Positions 40,441-53,143 of a stretch of 64,000 bases of DNA are shown in pieces; positions within the stretch are counted from its first letter, which is position 1; the number at the start of each line of letters is the position of its first letter. Under the pieces are notes generated by a model. It ran no database searches, had not been told where the DNA came from, and was given only the letters and a program-made list of their open reading frames with translations. The position numbers and the translations under genes are program-made. This stretch comes from Chiua virens (lineage: Eukaryota > Basidiomycota > Agaricomycetes > Boletales > Boletaceae). The DNA is taken from the NCBI GenBank assembly GCA_019787685.1, contig JAHNUO010000013.1:1364001-1428000 (forward strand), read 5' to 3'.

Positions 40441-43400
40441 ATGGCCGTCGACGCGGGCGACGATGAATGGCACCATCTGAACCTCACAAACTGGCGCGGG
40501 CTGGGTCTCGCAGATCCGATCAAAAATATTGAAGTGCATTGTTCTGTATCTCACCCAGTTCGCACTTGCTCAAACCAACTTTACAGGACAAATGGCTCTT
40601 GTTGCCCGCTTTTCTCAAAGTAAAAGGTCTCGTCAAACAACACATCGACTCATTCAACTACTTTGTTGATACCGACATCAAGAACATCGTCAAAGCCAAC
40701 AACAAGGTCACGTCCGACGTCGACCCCAGATTTTGGCTCAAATACACCGACATCCATGTTGGTTTCCCTGACCGCACCGATCTAGACGCCATCGATAAGA
40801 GTATCACCCCCCACGAATGTCGACTGCGCGACATTACCTATAGCGCGCCCATCCTCGTGACGATTCAATATACGCGCGGCAAGAATGTCGTGAGGAGACC
40901 AAATGTGAACATTGGCCGGTTACCCATCATGCTTCGTAGCAGCAAGTGTATTTTGACGGGACGTTCCGAAGCACAGCTTGCTCGCATGACCGAATGTCCA
41001 CTTGATCCTGGTGGTTATTTCGTTGTGAAAGGCACCGAGAAAGTCATTCTTGTCCAGGAGCAGCTGAGTAAGAACCGAATCATTGTCGAAACGGATTCCG
41101 TAAAGGGTGTCGTTCAGGCATCCTGTACCTCGTGCGCATTCATGCATCATCTCCATCTAGATCGTTCCTCACTCTGCCCTTCTTTCTATAGTTCGACCCA
41201 TGGTGGTCTCAAATCTAAAACTTACGTGGCCACCAAGAAGGGCAAGATATACCTTCGCCACAACTCGATTCACGAGGATGTCCCAATTGTGATTGCTCTC
41301 AAGGCGCTTGGTATCCAGTCGGACAAGGAAATCCTTCTGCTTACTGCGGGTACCACGGACGCCTACAAGGATGCTTTCGCTGCAAATTTGGAAGAGGCGG
41401 CTAAACTTGGTATATTCACTCGTCATCAGGCCCTGGAATGGATCGGATCCAGGGTAAAGGTTAATCGCAAGGTAGTGGGCCCGAGGAGGCCTTCCTGGGA
41501 AGAGGCGCTAGAGGCATTGGCGACGATCGTGTTGGCCCACGTGCCTGTTGTTGGATTAGATCTCAGGTCCAAGGCTATCTTCGTCGCGACCATGACTCGG
41601 CGCGTCCTCATGGCCATGGATGATGAGAAAACGGTTGACGATCGTGACTATGTTGGCAACAAACGCTTGGAGCTGTAAGTGATACCGAAATCTTCCACTG
41701 GTTTCGATACTCAAACAAACTCAAATTCAAGTGCCGGTCAGCTCTTGGCATTGCTCTTCGAGGATCTGTTCAAGACATTCAATGCCAATCTCAAATCTGC
41801 GATTGATAAGGTCCTGAAGAAGCCCTCGCGAACGAATGAATTTGATGCCTTCAACACAATGCAGTTTCAGGGTGATCACATTACCTCGGGTTTCGTTCGC
41901 GCGATCTCGACCGGAAACTGGTCTCTGAAACGGTTCAAGATGGAAAGAGCCGGCGTTACCCACGTTCTCAGTCGTCTGAGCTTCATATCTGCTCTAGGAA
42001 TGATGACCCGCATCACGTCCCAATTTGAGAAGACCCGCAAGGTCAGCGGCCCGCGTGCTTTACAACCTAGCCAATGGGGCATGCTATGTCCGAGTGACAC
42101 TCCAGAAGGGGAAGCCTGCGGTCTCGTGAAAAATCTCGCGCTCATGACGCACATCACCACAGACGTGGAAGAGGAACCTATTATACGTTTAGCCTTTATG
42201 CTCGGAGTGGAAGGTCTGTTCTTAACAACCATCATTTGGACATGACAAGTTCATCAATGGTGTTCCAAAGATATCAGCCTAGGCACTGGCACGGAGATAT
42301 ATGGACCCCATACTTTTGTCGTTAACGTAAACGGAACAATTGTCGGTTTGACAAGATATTCCGCCCGGTTTGTTACCAACTTCCGAAGACTGCGCAGGGC
42401 GGGCCGTGTCAGTGAGTTTGTCGGTATCTACGTCAACCATCATCACCGCGCCGTTCACATCGCAAGCGACGGAGGGCGAATATGCCGACCTATGATCATT
42501 GTGGAAAAGGGGGTGCCAAAGGTCACTCCAGAGCACATCCACGTTAGTGCCCCAATTCCTGCCATGGGTCATAGTGATTGCTGACGTGATTTCGACGGCC
42601 AGGAACTGAAAGCCGGGAAGATGCCGTTTGACGACTTTTTGAGCCACGGTCTTGTGGAATATCTCGATGTCAACGAAGAGAACGATTCGTATGTTGCACT
42701 GTACGAATCAGACATCGTTCCTGGGACGACTCATTTGGAGATCGAACCATTCACCATCTTGGGCGCCGTCGCTGGACTTATTCCCTACCCGCACCATAAT
42801 CAGTCCCCTCGAAACACGTATCAGTGCGCGATGGGTAAACAAGCAATCGGCGCGATAGGCTATAACCAATTTCAAAGGATTGATACGCTTCTCTACTTGT
42901 CCGTCTATCCTCAGCAGCCTATGGTCAAGACCAAGACGATCGAACTGGTCGGCTACGATCGCTTGCCAGCTGGTCAAAACGCGACTGTCGCCGTGATGAG
43001 CTACTCTGGGTACGATATCGAAGATGCGCTGATTCTCAACAAGGTCTGTTTATCGACATGTCCCCCTGACTCGGAGGCTCACGGAAAGCGCTCCAGGCTA
43101 GTCTAGATCGCGGGTACGGAAGATGTCAAGTATTGCGCAAGAACGCGACACTTATCCGGAAATATCCCAATGGCACGTCAGTGTTGTTTTCCCCTTTGAG
43201 ATGTGCGGTTTTTCCCCATTGACGTGGTGTCCGTCTTCAGATTTGACCGGCTCGCGGATGCACCGCTGGACGAGAATGGCCAAATCCAGAAAAAGTACGA
43301 CATCGTCCAGTTGGACGGGCTCGCGGGCGTCGGGGAAAGAGTCGACCCCGGGGACGTTTACGTGAACAAGCAAACGCCGACCAACGCCAACGACAACACG

Positions 43401-44660
43401 TTTACTGGACAAGCGGCGACGGTGCCTTACAAAAATATGCCGATGAGTTATAAATCGCCGGTTGCGGGGTACATCGACAAGGTCATGATTAGCGACACCG
43501 AGAACGACCAGACCTTGATCAAGGTGTTGATCCGCCAGACGCGGAGGCCGGAATTGGGCGACAAGTTCTCTTCGCGGCATGGCCAAAAAGGCGTGTGCGG
43601 ATTGATTGTGAATCAAGAGGACATGCCGTTCAATGACCAAGGGATCAATCCTGGTAAGACGTTATGACGCGATCGGGGGGCGTCAGTCTGACGCTGTGAT
43701 CTAGACACGATTATGAATCCGCATGGTTTCCCCTCTCGGATGACGGTGGGGAAGATGATCGAGCTGTTGGCTGGCAAGGTCGGTTTTTCATGTCATGTTG
43801 GTGGCCGGTATGTTTACGCCTGACGACAGGCGGGCGTTCTTTGCGGCAAGCTTCAATATGGAACCGCATTTGGCGGGTCCAAGGTACTAATTACACTGCA
43901 CGCTGTTCATTGGTCCAGGTCAATGATATCCCCTTCAGGTCGAAGATATGTCCCGAATCTTGATCGAGCACGGGTTCAATTACGCTGGAAAGGATATGCT
44001 TACGAGTGGCATCACCGGCGAACCATTGGAAGCCTATGTTTACTTTGGTCCCATTTATTATCAGGTACAGTTTATAGCTACCTTCTCCATTTGAAACTCG
44101 CTTATATATCCTTGTTCTTGTAGAAACTGAGTGAGAAACCTCCATTTGGTCGTGCCTTCGAGTGATTGACTCTATATCCCCCTTTTTTCCACATTGATGG
44201 CAGAGCATATGGTCATGGATAAGATGCACGCGCGTGCAAGGTATACATCCGTCCTGATACCAACGTTTTTCATGTTCATGACCGTGTACAGAGGGCCACG
44301 TGCAACGCTGACACGACAGCCAACGGAAGGTCGGTCCCGGGAAGGAGGGCTGCGGCTCGGAGAAATGGAACGTGACTGCCTTATCGGATACGGTGCAACC
44401 CAACTACTGCTGGAGCGGCTGATGATTTCGTCGGACAAATTTGAGGTGAACGCTTGTCAAACGTGCGGGCTCATGGGATATCGCGGATGGTGTTCGTATT
44501 GCAAAAGTTCGAAAAAGATGGCGACGTTGACGATTCCGTACGCTGCCAAGTTGTTGTTTCAGGAGGTGAGTCAGAATGTGAGCCGTGTGGTCGGTGCTGA
44601 AGGATATTTCAGTTGATGGCGATGAACGTCGTGCCCCGGCTGGTTCTGGATGATGCATGA
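40441..44660 (+). CDS. RPC2: RNA polymerase III second-largest subunit
   Basis: Catalytic beta-like subunit of RNA polymerase III (RET1/POLR3B), nuclear. Fifteen exons keep frame exactly and give 1,142 residues, the usual length. Landmarks: [10 protein letters not shown] at the start of exon 2 (40,587); [22 protein letters not shown] near 42,080; [10 protein letters not shown] near 43,005; [12 protein letters not shown] near 43,560; and a C-terminal zinc site (Cys-Gln-Thr-Cys and Cys-Ser-Tyr-Cys, 44,455-44,510). Exon 12 is only seven bases (44,124-44,130) and exon 13 is 37. One donor is GTGCGC (41,132), and two are GTCTGT. The start was chosen at the only ATG opening this frame. Confidence 0.96.
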
Positions 44661-45533
44661 CCATTTGTATTATGTTTCTGACCGATCGTATTCGACGGCG
44701 TACCCTAGCAACAGTACGTCGGAACAAGGGGTATGACAGATTGCATCATGTTCCATGAATTATGATCCTATCAATCGCAGACCAGGCTGTATTGGCTGTG
44801 CAACCCCAAAGAACGATTATGAGGGGGACGGTACGATTACAGAGTTCGCACCACGGCCGGGTCATGTGTGGCGTGTGGCCGTCCAAGTATTTCGATTTGC
44901 CCAGTTGGTCGGGGCTTACTAAAGGTACCTTGTCATATCTGGCGTAGATGTGTGTGTGCAACGACAAGAGAGGGCTGTACGTTTCCCCGTGTTAGGCCCG
45001 GAGATGATGGGATAAATCAGAGCAAGGCGATGCGCGGCAAAAAGAGTGGGGAATGAAAGCGCAGTACTATACCATCACCGGTTAGCGATACCGACATGGT
45101 GCGGGGTGAGAAAGTGGATCCTGTCCCGTCGTCGTGATGGTGTTTTACAAGTATTGCATTTGGGCTTCTAGCTTGGCTCCGATGTTTAATTGCCGTCGAG
45201 TGTCCGGACCGAGCACGCATCGAGATGAGTAGGATCTGGGGCTCTGATTCTCGAGCGAGGGTGTTGGCGAGTGATCGGGTGGTTGAGATTGTCAATGACA
45301 ACTGGATGGATGGGGAGTTTATTTGTCACTGATTGGCCAGTTTCGTTCTCATCGGAGTCACTGTCCCATCTCACCAACCACCCTCATCATTTTTTTTTCC
45401 ATTCAACCCTTCATTTCCGTTCGTGACTGTGGTGCTGTACGGAGCATAATATACACCGTCCGCGGCGTGTGAGGCAAACCGACTTTGAACCGAAACAAGC
45501 CCCATTCCGATACGGTACGACACGATTAACACG
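44661..45533. other. intergenic between RPC2 and UBC7
   Basis: Holds the RPC2 3' end and UBC7 upstream sequence. Short open frames on both strands look unselected. A run of T (45,391-45,399) precedes the UBC7 start by about 135 bases. Confidence 0.35.
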
Positions 45534-46564
45534 ATGAGCGCATCAAGGGGTTCTGGTAACACCTCCACCGCACTACGCCGGTTGATGACAGAATACAAAC
45601 AACTCACTTCTGGAGGTTCGCCTTCTAGCCCCTCCGTTTTCGTACTCGGTCCACAGTCTCACATGCACACACACAAGGGTCCCCGGACGGCATGTTTACA
45701 GCAGGTGCGCACCCTCGTTGTGCCCACCTTTTTTTTCGAATTGAATGGCTTTCAGGGCCCATCTCGGAATCCGACTTTTTCACTTGGGAAGCCCTGATAT
45801 CTGGTCCGAAAGGCACGCCATTCGTGGGTTCTACTCTATTGCCAATGTCATACCCCCGTCGCCTGACCGCCCACCGTCGTCACACGTTCGCAGGACGGTG
45901 GCATCTTTGTCGCCAAGCTCACTTTTGTGCGTGTCCCTTGATTCCTCGTCCACCATGGCCCTTGCGCGTTCCACACCATCTCACCTCACCTCGTCTGTCC
46001 TCCAACGTCACCCGTGGTCTCATCTCTGTGTCATTTTTTCCGCAGCCGCCTGATTATCCACTTTCCCCGTTCAAGATGAAATTCGAACCACCCTTGTTCC
46101 ATCCAAATAGTCAGTACGCCACAATGGCCATCCCCGTGCTTCTTCTCTTCCGACTGACGTACATGTCCCGTGTTCGGATGCTTAGTTTACCCCGACGGCA
46201 CTGTCTGCATATCCATTCTCCATACCCCCGGTGACGATCCTACCATGTACGAACAGGCATCCGAACGCTGGAGCCCGGTCCAGAGCGTCGAAAAGGTCAT
46301 CCTGAGTGTCATTTCCATACTTGCCGGTGCGTATACACACCCCACACCGATCTCGATCCTCGCTTGTCGCCGTCTTTTGGTCCCTCATTCCGATTTGGGT
46401 AGAACCGAACCTGGAGAGCGGCGCCAACATTGATTGCTGCAAGCTCTACCGTGACAACAAACTGGTACGTGCCCTTTGCACGTCGTGTTCAACAAATTAT
46501 CCACTATCCACAGGAATACGAACGACTAGTGAGAGAATCCATTAAACACCAATTGGGGCTATAA
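45534..46564 (+). CDS. UBC7: ubiquitin-conjugating enzyme E2, UBC7/UBE2G2 class
   Basis: E2 acting in ER-associated degradation in this class. Eight exons (45534-45615, 45678-45704, 45756-45823, 45894-45926, 46046-46109, 46186-46326, 46403-46464, 46514-46564) give 175 residues in frame. Motifs: [23 protein letters not shown] with the catalytic Cys, then the class-specific insert [22 protein letters not shown], and Glu-Ser-Gly-Ala-Asn-Ile-Asp. The C-terminus Leu-Gly-Leu fits UBE2G2. Two exons are only 27 and 33 bases. Converges with the lactone oxidase gene, 134 bases away. Confidence 0.95.
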
Positions 46565-46698
46565 GTGCCAAGTATAAGGAAGAATGTACTCGCGTAGCTG
46601 TATGATGAAAGAGTATACTTATGTGCAAGGTATACGATAATAATGAGTTGGGATAATGTAGTCACCGTCCCTGGATTGGTCAACCATGTGATACTCAC

Positions 46699-48307
46699 TC
46701 AACACCTGAACACGCTGGCATCGCAATCGGCCTTGCCAAATATGTGGCGTTGGACGTATTCGTTGCGGAAAATGCCGTGGGGGTCCACATCCTGTAGCAC
46801 GCGAATGAAGTCGTCGAAACGGGGATATAGCGTACGAAGCGTATCCGGTCGGAGGGGATGGGCTTTTGCCCAATGGGGACGCCCGCCATGGCGGAACATG
46901 ATCGCTTCGAAGCGGTCAAACAAGTCGCTGTATGGAACTTCTAGTCCATATGGTCTGGTTATGTCAGAGATGTGACGCAGGTGACGAGAAGGAATACGCA
47001 CTTGTACTGGACGATACCGATCCAGCACGTCCGTTGACCGTTGCTCGGGCTAAGCCAGATGTCGTCGCTATCCGAAAACCGGATCTCGATTGGAAAATGT
47101 GGTCGTAAGCCGCGCGGGTCGGCGAATTCCCTGGCTAGCCACGAATGGAGGTCGTGCAAACAAGGTTGTGTGTTCTCATAAGGAATAGCCCACTCTGTGG
47201 TGTGTTGGGGAAACTTTCCAACAGGTTGGCGACGAAAGGGAGGGTGGGAGGACAAGCGTGAAACTCACTCTAACGTCGAGGTTGAATATGCGGTAACTGT
47301 CATCGACGTTGACGACGTCGTCCTTGACGAGCCACGCGGCGAACCTTGTAGAGAACATGTTCAGGTTGAGAAAGTAGCGTCCCAAAAAGAGGAGGAATTG
47401 AAGCACGTGGAAACCGAAAAAGGAATGGGAGAGCCAGGTTGCCATTATTCGCTTTGGCTGGCAGATCCAAGGCACGGAATGATGATAAGGGGTGGATCTT
47501 GGGGCGGACGGAACGGGTGCTTACCTCTGCAGTCCGATCGGCAGAAAAGACCCGCATGGAATCCGCGGCCGGATACCACCATATGCGAACGTGTTGCGAC
47601 CCCTTCACGAGCCGGTCGATATTTTGGACACAATCGTCAAATGCGGTCGTATGCTGCATCTCACGCAGACGAAACGCGGGTTCCACTTGGAGGGTGATCG
47701 TCAAGATAAGGCCGGTGCTGCCGAGACCACATATCGACGCGATGAAGAGATCCGGACGCTCCTCGCGGGAACAGGAAACGCGGGAGCCATCGGCCAATAA
47801 GAGGGACAAGGCGATGACATGCGTGGAGATAACGCTATAATTGATGCCCGTACCGTGCGTTGCGGTGGTGATGATGCCGCCGAGCGTCTGGTCGGAGATG
47901 GAGCCGACATTAGACATGGCAAGACCGTGCCTGGCGAGCTCGGTATGGAGCGAGTCGAGCGTGATACCGGCTTCGGCGACGACGTATTGTTTGTCGACGT
48001 TTACCTGCGCGGGTTACAAAACGGGATGGACGTGACCACGGCTAGATCGGCGTACCTCAAGGACGCGGTTGAGCTTCAGGGTGCGGAGCATGTATCCGGA
48101 GGTGCAAGCGAGATCGCTTGGGGAGTGTCCGACCCCGACGGCGCGGACTGTCCTGCCGTGACGGCGAGCATGGTCGAGAATGAGCTGGCAATGGTCCACA
48201 TTCTCGGGCTCGAATATAGCCAGGGGTGCACACGAGAAGGTGAGGCCCCAGTTAGTGAAGCGGGCGTCTCGGGCGAGGAGGGGGTGGATTGGGGATGAGG
48301 AGGACAT
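46699..48307 (-). CDS. ALO1: D-arabinono-1,4-lactone oxidase
   Basis: FAD-linked oxidase making D-erythroascorbate, mitochondrial membrane in yeast. Seen: Trp-Gly-Leu-Thr-Phe-Ser-Cys, then Val-Gly-Val-Gly-His-Ser-Pro-Ser-Asp-Leu-Ala-Cys-Thr (the covalent flavin region), an intron at about 48,010-48,057, Leu-Gly-Gly-Ile-Ile-Thr-Thr-Ala-Thr-His-Gly-Thr-Gly, Cys-Gly-Leu-Gly-Ser-Thr-Gly, Ile-Glu-Ile-Arg-Phe, and the terminal Gly-Gly-Arg-Pro-His-Trp-Ala-Lys-Ala-His. The end is at 46,699. The start at 48,307 precedes a typical short N-terminus; an in-frame upstream Met at 48,421 is the alternative. All frames are intact across about six introns. Confidence 0.9.
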
Positions 48308-48473
48308 GGGGAGGTGTGATGGACAGCATGCTCGAGCTGGCGGATACTTATAATAAATGCAGACAGTCAAGTTTCGAGGTGGACGGGTTATGCACACGGA
48401 GTTGGCCGAACTGACGGACATGCCCGACTTGTCTCTGATCTCAACAACCTGACAACAGAAAAAAAAGTCTTAT

Positions 48474-51400
48474 TTAATTCAAAAAATCAAACACGACACG
48501 GCTCCATTCCTCCCCCTCGTAGAACAGCACCCCCCGCACCTCCGCGCTATCCATCTCCAGTCCGAGCTCAAACTCTGTGCATCGTCAGCATCGTCTTACT
48601 CACCATCATGACATCTCACCCGTATAGAACCCGCTCGGCTGCGCAACGCTCGCGTTCTGCTGGAACGTGGGTAACGAGCTCAGATTCACCGTCCATTTAC
48701 AGAGCTCCGTTAGCTCCCCCTATGGCATAAAACGTCAGTTGATGTCCCCGTGACGTGTCATCTCCCCAGCCTTGCCTCATCCGTATATCGCATAATCTTG
48801 TCCGACTCTGCCGTGTACAGGACTGCCACAAAATTGCAATCTGTGAATCCTTCTCAGCCATCATCCTGGGCTTCTATTGACCCCCCACCTTGGCTGTTCT
48901 GTGAGAATTTGCTGTCACCAACCGGTCAGGCTCGTGGTGACGCTCAATACAGTCGCGGCCTTACCAGAACTTGGTCCTCACGCGTTGTCTACACACGCCC
49001 CCACGATCCCCGATCAGCTCTCGCACCGGGAAATTTCGTAAATATATACTTGCCCCTTGCGCAGGATCGCACCTTTCATCACCAGATATTGCAGCCTAAT
49101 CGTTCGGTCACCAATCTGGTCACCTAGATAAACCCAGATTCGTCATTACCGATTTTCACATATCGCCACCCTCGAGCTATTTTCCTTGATATATGCCGGC
49201 CGCTTCAGCCAATCCTCCGGTTCCGCTGGCAGTTTCACCTGCGACACTCAGAAAGAACGTTCCCAATGAAACATCACACATCACCTCACCTTCATGATGT
49301 ATGCCCGCGGAACAATCATTGTCGACACGATCGCCTTGCGCGAGAGTCCGTACTGAGCGGCACCGCGCACGGTGGCCGTGTCTGCATCAGACGGCCGTGC
49401 GATGACTTTAATCTTTCCAGAGAATTTCGTCTCCACATGGAACACCCTTGAGCATCACTTCGCGAACGCTGGGCGCATCAACTCACCTCCACTTTTCGGA
49501 ACAGGTACTCGCTCCCTGCGAAGCCTCCCACGAGAAGCAATGCGTCGATCCGTTGCTCAATCTTCCCGGACTGCTCCTCAATCATTTCCAGTACCTGAAT
49601 AGCCATCAGCAACCTACACTTAACCATCGAATATGATGCCACTCACTTGATTGACGACAGGGTCAAAAACTTCCCGCCGAATTAAAATGCCGGGTATCGC
49701 AAGTTCGCCATTAATTAATCCGACAGAAGGATCATGCGGGTCCTGAACATTGAAGCACGTAAAATGGAAATACGTTTCTGCGGGATTTCATTTAGACGAC
49801 CGGCAAGCAAGCATTTATTTTTACACGCTTACCATCATCCATTTCACCACGAAATGCTAGCTTGTCCGTTTGGCTGAATGAATGCATAAAATAGGCCAAG
49901 CTCGCCGCGTCAAGGTGCGCAGGGTGATCCGCCAGTAGCGTTTGCACGAGCCCCCGGAATCGAAGGTCCAGAAAGAGCGAACCGCAGTTCGCGCCCGAGC
50001 GTGCACATATTTCCGCAATCTCGAGGTTTCCGTTTTGGCCGACTTGCCCGATGATCTTGTAACACGCAAGGTCCTACCGGGCGCATAAAAAAATGATAAG
50101 CGGAAACAAAATATAAAACAAAGTACATACAACCGTACCGCCTCCTGCATCGCAAATCATAAAGTTTTGACTTGGACGGAGTTTGTGGAGATCCGTCAAG
50201 CGCGCACAGTGCACGGCAGCTGCTTCGGGCTCTCTAAAGATAGAATGTCAGGACACGGTTGTACATGGGGCTGTGACGCGGCAACGGTCGTCAACCGAGA
50301 CTCTTTGACATACGTTATGATACGCAAGCGATCGCGCCAATGAATATCCCCTGCGCGCGCAGACTGAACGAAACCAGCCTCAATGGCGGCTGCTCGCATG
50401 AGATCACATCCCTTGTTGTCCCACGCCGCAGGGCAGGTCACCACGACATCGGCGGTGTCTATAGCCGGTCAATGACATCTCCCATCACGAGGTTGAAATA
50501 GGATCGCCTACTGAGATCCGCAACCGCCCCTATTTCTCGAGTGATTTCTTCCTTTGCATATTCCCACAGACAAGTCAAAAAGTCGACAATCAGATTCATG
50601 GCAGTCTTGCCGGGCTATCCGAGGGAATGAGATACATGTCTCTTTTTTCTCGAGTGCACGACGCTGACGTACGGGAAGTTGTGGCAACCGCGGGTCGACA
50701 GCAGACTCGTCGCGCAAGGCACGCGGCTCGAGGAACAATTTGAACCTAGTGTTTATGAAATCAGAAAACATGATCTGAACCTCGAGATGAAACAGACCGG
50801 ACGTACCATTCACATCGAAACGTGCCCGGCATGGGACTCGCGTTCTTGGCTTCGAGTCCCCATGCCAATACCTGTCCATGTTCGTCATATAAAAGACACG
50901 TCGGGACCTTGCGAAACGTCTCAAACGAGCCCGGCCAATTCAAAATTTGCTGAATAGCCCCCGACGCGATGCGTGAGGATGCATATGCCTATCTCGACCT
51001 GTCAATCCACCATTCAAACCAGACGCGCAAACAAACACACGCACCACGCCCGAAAACGTCGTACCTAGAAACGAACCGTGTCAGTCGCGCACCTGCACAC
51101 CACCCGACGACGTACCAAAGTCGATGGAAATGGACATTCGACCCTCGCCCAGCCCGCCCGGCTCGTTCTTCGACATCGACATCGACATCGACGTTACCGT
51201 GTTGGCCATGGACCCCGTGATGGAGGGCGAAGTCGACGCCAGTCGCGGGGGTGCACGGACCGGATTGGGCTGGTACAGCGGCGTCGTCGACGTCCCGGGT
51301 ATCATCATCGTGTTCGGCCGGCCTGACGAGAGGTCGTACGAGGCCATCCCCGGCTGGCTTGCGTTCATGTTCATCATGCTGGCGTGCGGTGTCGTCCACG

Positions 51401-51605
51401 GCACCCCGCCGAGCCTGGTCGGCGATCCCTGGTGGGTGTGGAAACTGGGTGGGGGTGGCGATGGTACCGTCGACGGCGTCCCAGCCAGAAGCGCTGGTTT
51501 TTCATGGGGCTGTGGTTGCTGTTGGACGATAGAAGGGTTGAATGGCTGGGGTCGGTTGGAGTATTGGTCGTCCTTGGGGGCGGAGCTACCGCAACAACCT
51601 GGCAT
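48474..51605 (-). CDS. HSPA12-like Hsp70 ATPase
   Basis: Divergent Hsp70 of the HSPA12 group; client and pathway unknown. A Pro/Ser-rich N-terminal extension of about 180 residues begins Met-Pro-Gly-Cys-Cys-Gly-Ser-Ser. It is followed by the ATPase start Ile-Asp-Phe-Gly-Thr-Thr-Phe-Ser-Gly-Val, assembled across two introns (51,025-51,115). Then come Leu-Asn-Trp-Pro-Gly, Val-Val-Val-Thr-Cys-Pro-Ala-Ala-Trp, Glu-Pro-Glu-Ala-Ala-Ala, the phosphate loop Asp-Ala-Gly-Gly-Gly-Thr-Val-Asp (about 50,150), and the adenosine motif Leu-Leu-Val-Gly-Gly-Phe-Ala-Gly-Ser (about 49,540). The C-terminus ends Val-Phe-Asp-Phe-Leu-Asn at 48,474. No classical Hsp70 peptide-binding domain. The two Cys near the start could be lipidated (inference). 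An upstream in-frame Met at 51,701 is possible. Confidence 0.85.
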
Positions 51606-52781
51606 GAGGGGCAGGGAGGGGGGAAAGGTGGGTTGGGTGGAGGCACAGCGCGTGCATGACTTCCAGAATGGGTCGGGCGCTTGCAAGAAAAGGCAGTGCA
51701 CAAAGGCCGCACAGTGAGCGGGCGTTGATTAGCATCGTACATACAGGATCATTTGAAATAGACTGGTACTACAGGACAAAGAAGCACGTCTACCACCATC
51801 CTTGACTGAACCAGCTCGTTCGGACAGACACCGTCGTATTTCAGCAATGAAACAAGGGGAAACGAAGCATCGCTGCCGCGAACCGTGCGTCGACATACAA
51901 TTGCTTTCCCCCGATGTCACGCGGGCAAAGCGCACATATCATTCCATATGAGTATCCATGGATCTCATCGCGACTCGGAAAATAGGTGTCAGCAAGGGAA
52001 AAGCCGACATGCTACGCCTCGCGGGATGTACCTGTCGGCGACAGCACATGTCCCCTGGCCGTCTTCTCAGGAGACAATACCAAGGCACACGTGCGCGTCG
52101 CCACTCCACAAGACGTCCGGCATCTGCCATATGTCATGGTGTGAGTCGAGTCAGAGGAAAAAACCGGAAACACTGCCGTTCAACCCGCAGCTGATCGGCG
52201 CAACCGAAGGCGAACCCCATGATCCACCCTGCTAAAAGGGGGGAATTCTGGCGAATGAAAATGGAAAACGGAAGAGAAAAATTTCATGTGCAAGTCCGTG
52301 CCACAAAGACAGCTGGGAGGCTCTCACCGATGGACGGCTGCAGTAATCGATATCATGATTTATCGGGGCAAAGAATAACACTGACCGTTCCCACTGAGCG
52401 GTCACAAAAGGACGCGGCAATTGAGGAGCTGGCTGAATCGCGACTGGAACCACGAAAGCGTGGCAAGTGTGGGTACATTTCATTCCGCAAGACGGAATGA
52501 GATGGATCGGTGGGAGAGAAAGATGACGCCGGCAAGTCCGAGGTCTCTTGACTTGATTTCGCGAACGTCCAGAAATGACCCAAGGAAACGGGGGGAGAGA
52601 GTGACCATATGGACTTACCGCCTGAATTGTTCTGCTAATACCAATTGTCCGCTGCCATGGTACTACCTCCTCCCGACCTATAGTAATAACACAACGGTCG
52701 TTCCGCGAAGGTTTTGAGTCCGATTCAAAGTCCCTGAACCGGATTGGCGCCGCTTCAACGCCATCTCAACACCACTCGTCC
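51606..52781. other. divergent promoter region, 1.2 kb
   Basis: Separates the Hsp70-like start from the UQCC2-like start. No gene I trust. Open frames on both strands lack conserved features. Confidence 0.35.
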
Positions 52782-53143
52782 ATGGCCGCCTCCAAGCATG
52801 CTCAGAAGCTCAAGACAATCGCCGCTGCTTGGCCTACAGATCCATTCCGTCCAAACATGCAGCTCAAAACATTTCTCGCCTCTCTCACGACGCATCCGCG
52901 ACTGACATCCGACGCGGCACAGTCTGCACGCGTCTTGCTCGAAAACGGCGTCCAGAACAAGGTGAGCACGTCCTCGTTCGCAAAGTAATCGTCCTCACAG
53001 CACCTCAGTACACACTGTCCAAAAAGACGTTGGAGCCAGCGTCGATGCCCAAGCACTATGAGCGTCTCGTTCAAGGGTTCGAGAGAAGCGCACAGGGCAT
53101 CCGTCGGCCGTGGTGGCAGGTCTTCTTCGGCATTTGGAGATGA
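52782..53143 (+). CDS. UQCC2/CBP6-like complex III assembly factor
   Basis: Small basic protein of 104 residues in two exons (52782-52961, 53009-53143), phase 0 junction. The N-terminus Ala-Ala-Ser-Lys-His-Ala-Gln-Lys-Leu, the Trp-Pro-Thr-Asp-Pro-Phe-Arg-Pro motif, Pro-Ala-Ser-Met-Pro-Lys-His-Tyr-Glu-Arg-Leu and the terminal Trp-Trp-Gln-Val-Phe-Phe-Gly-Ile-Trp resemble the family that binds newly made cytochrome b with CBP3. Assignment is by pattern memory. It is certainly a real conserved small gene, and its function is moderately certain. Confidence 0.72.

Noticed and set aside
41132..41191. Treating RPC2 as continuous through 41,132-41,191
   Set aside because: Although open, it inserts 20 unconserved residues; removing the GTGCGC...ATAG intron restores the conserved Thr-Ser-Ser-Thr-His segment.
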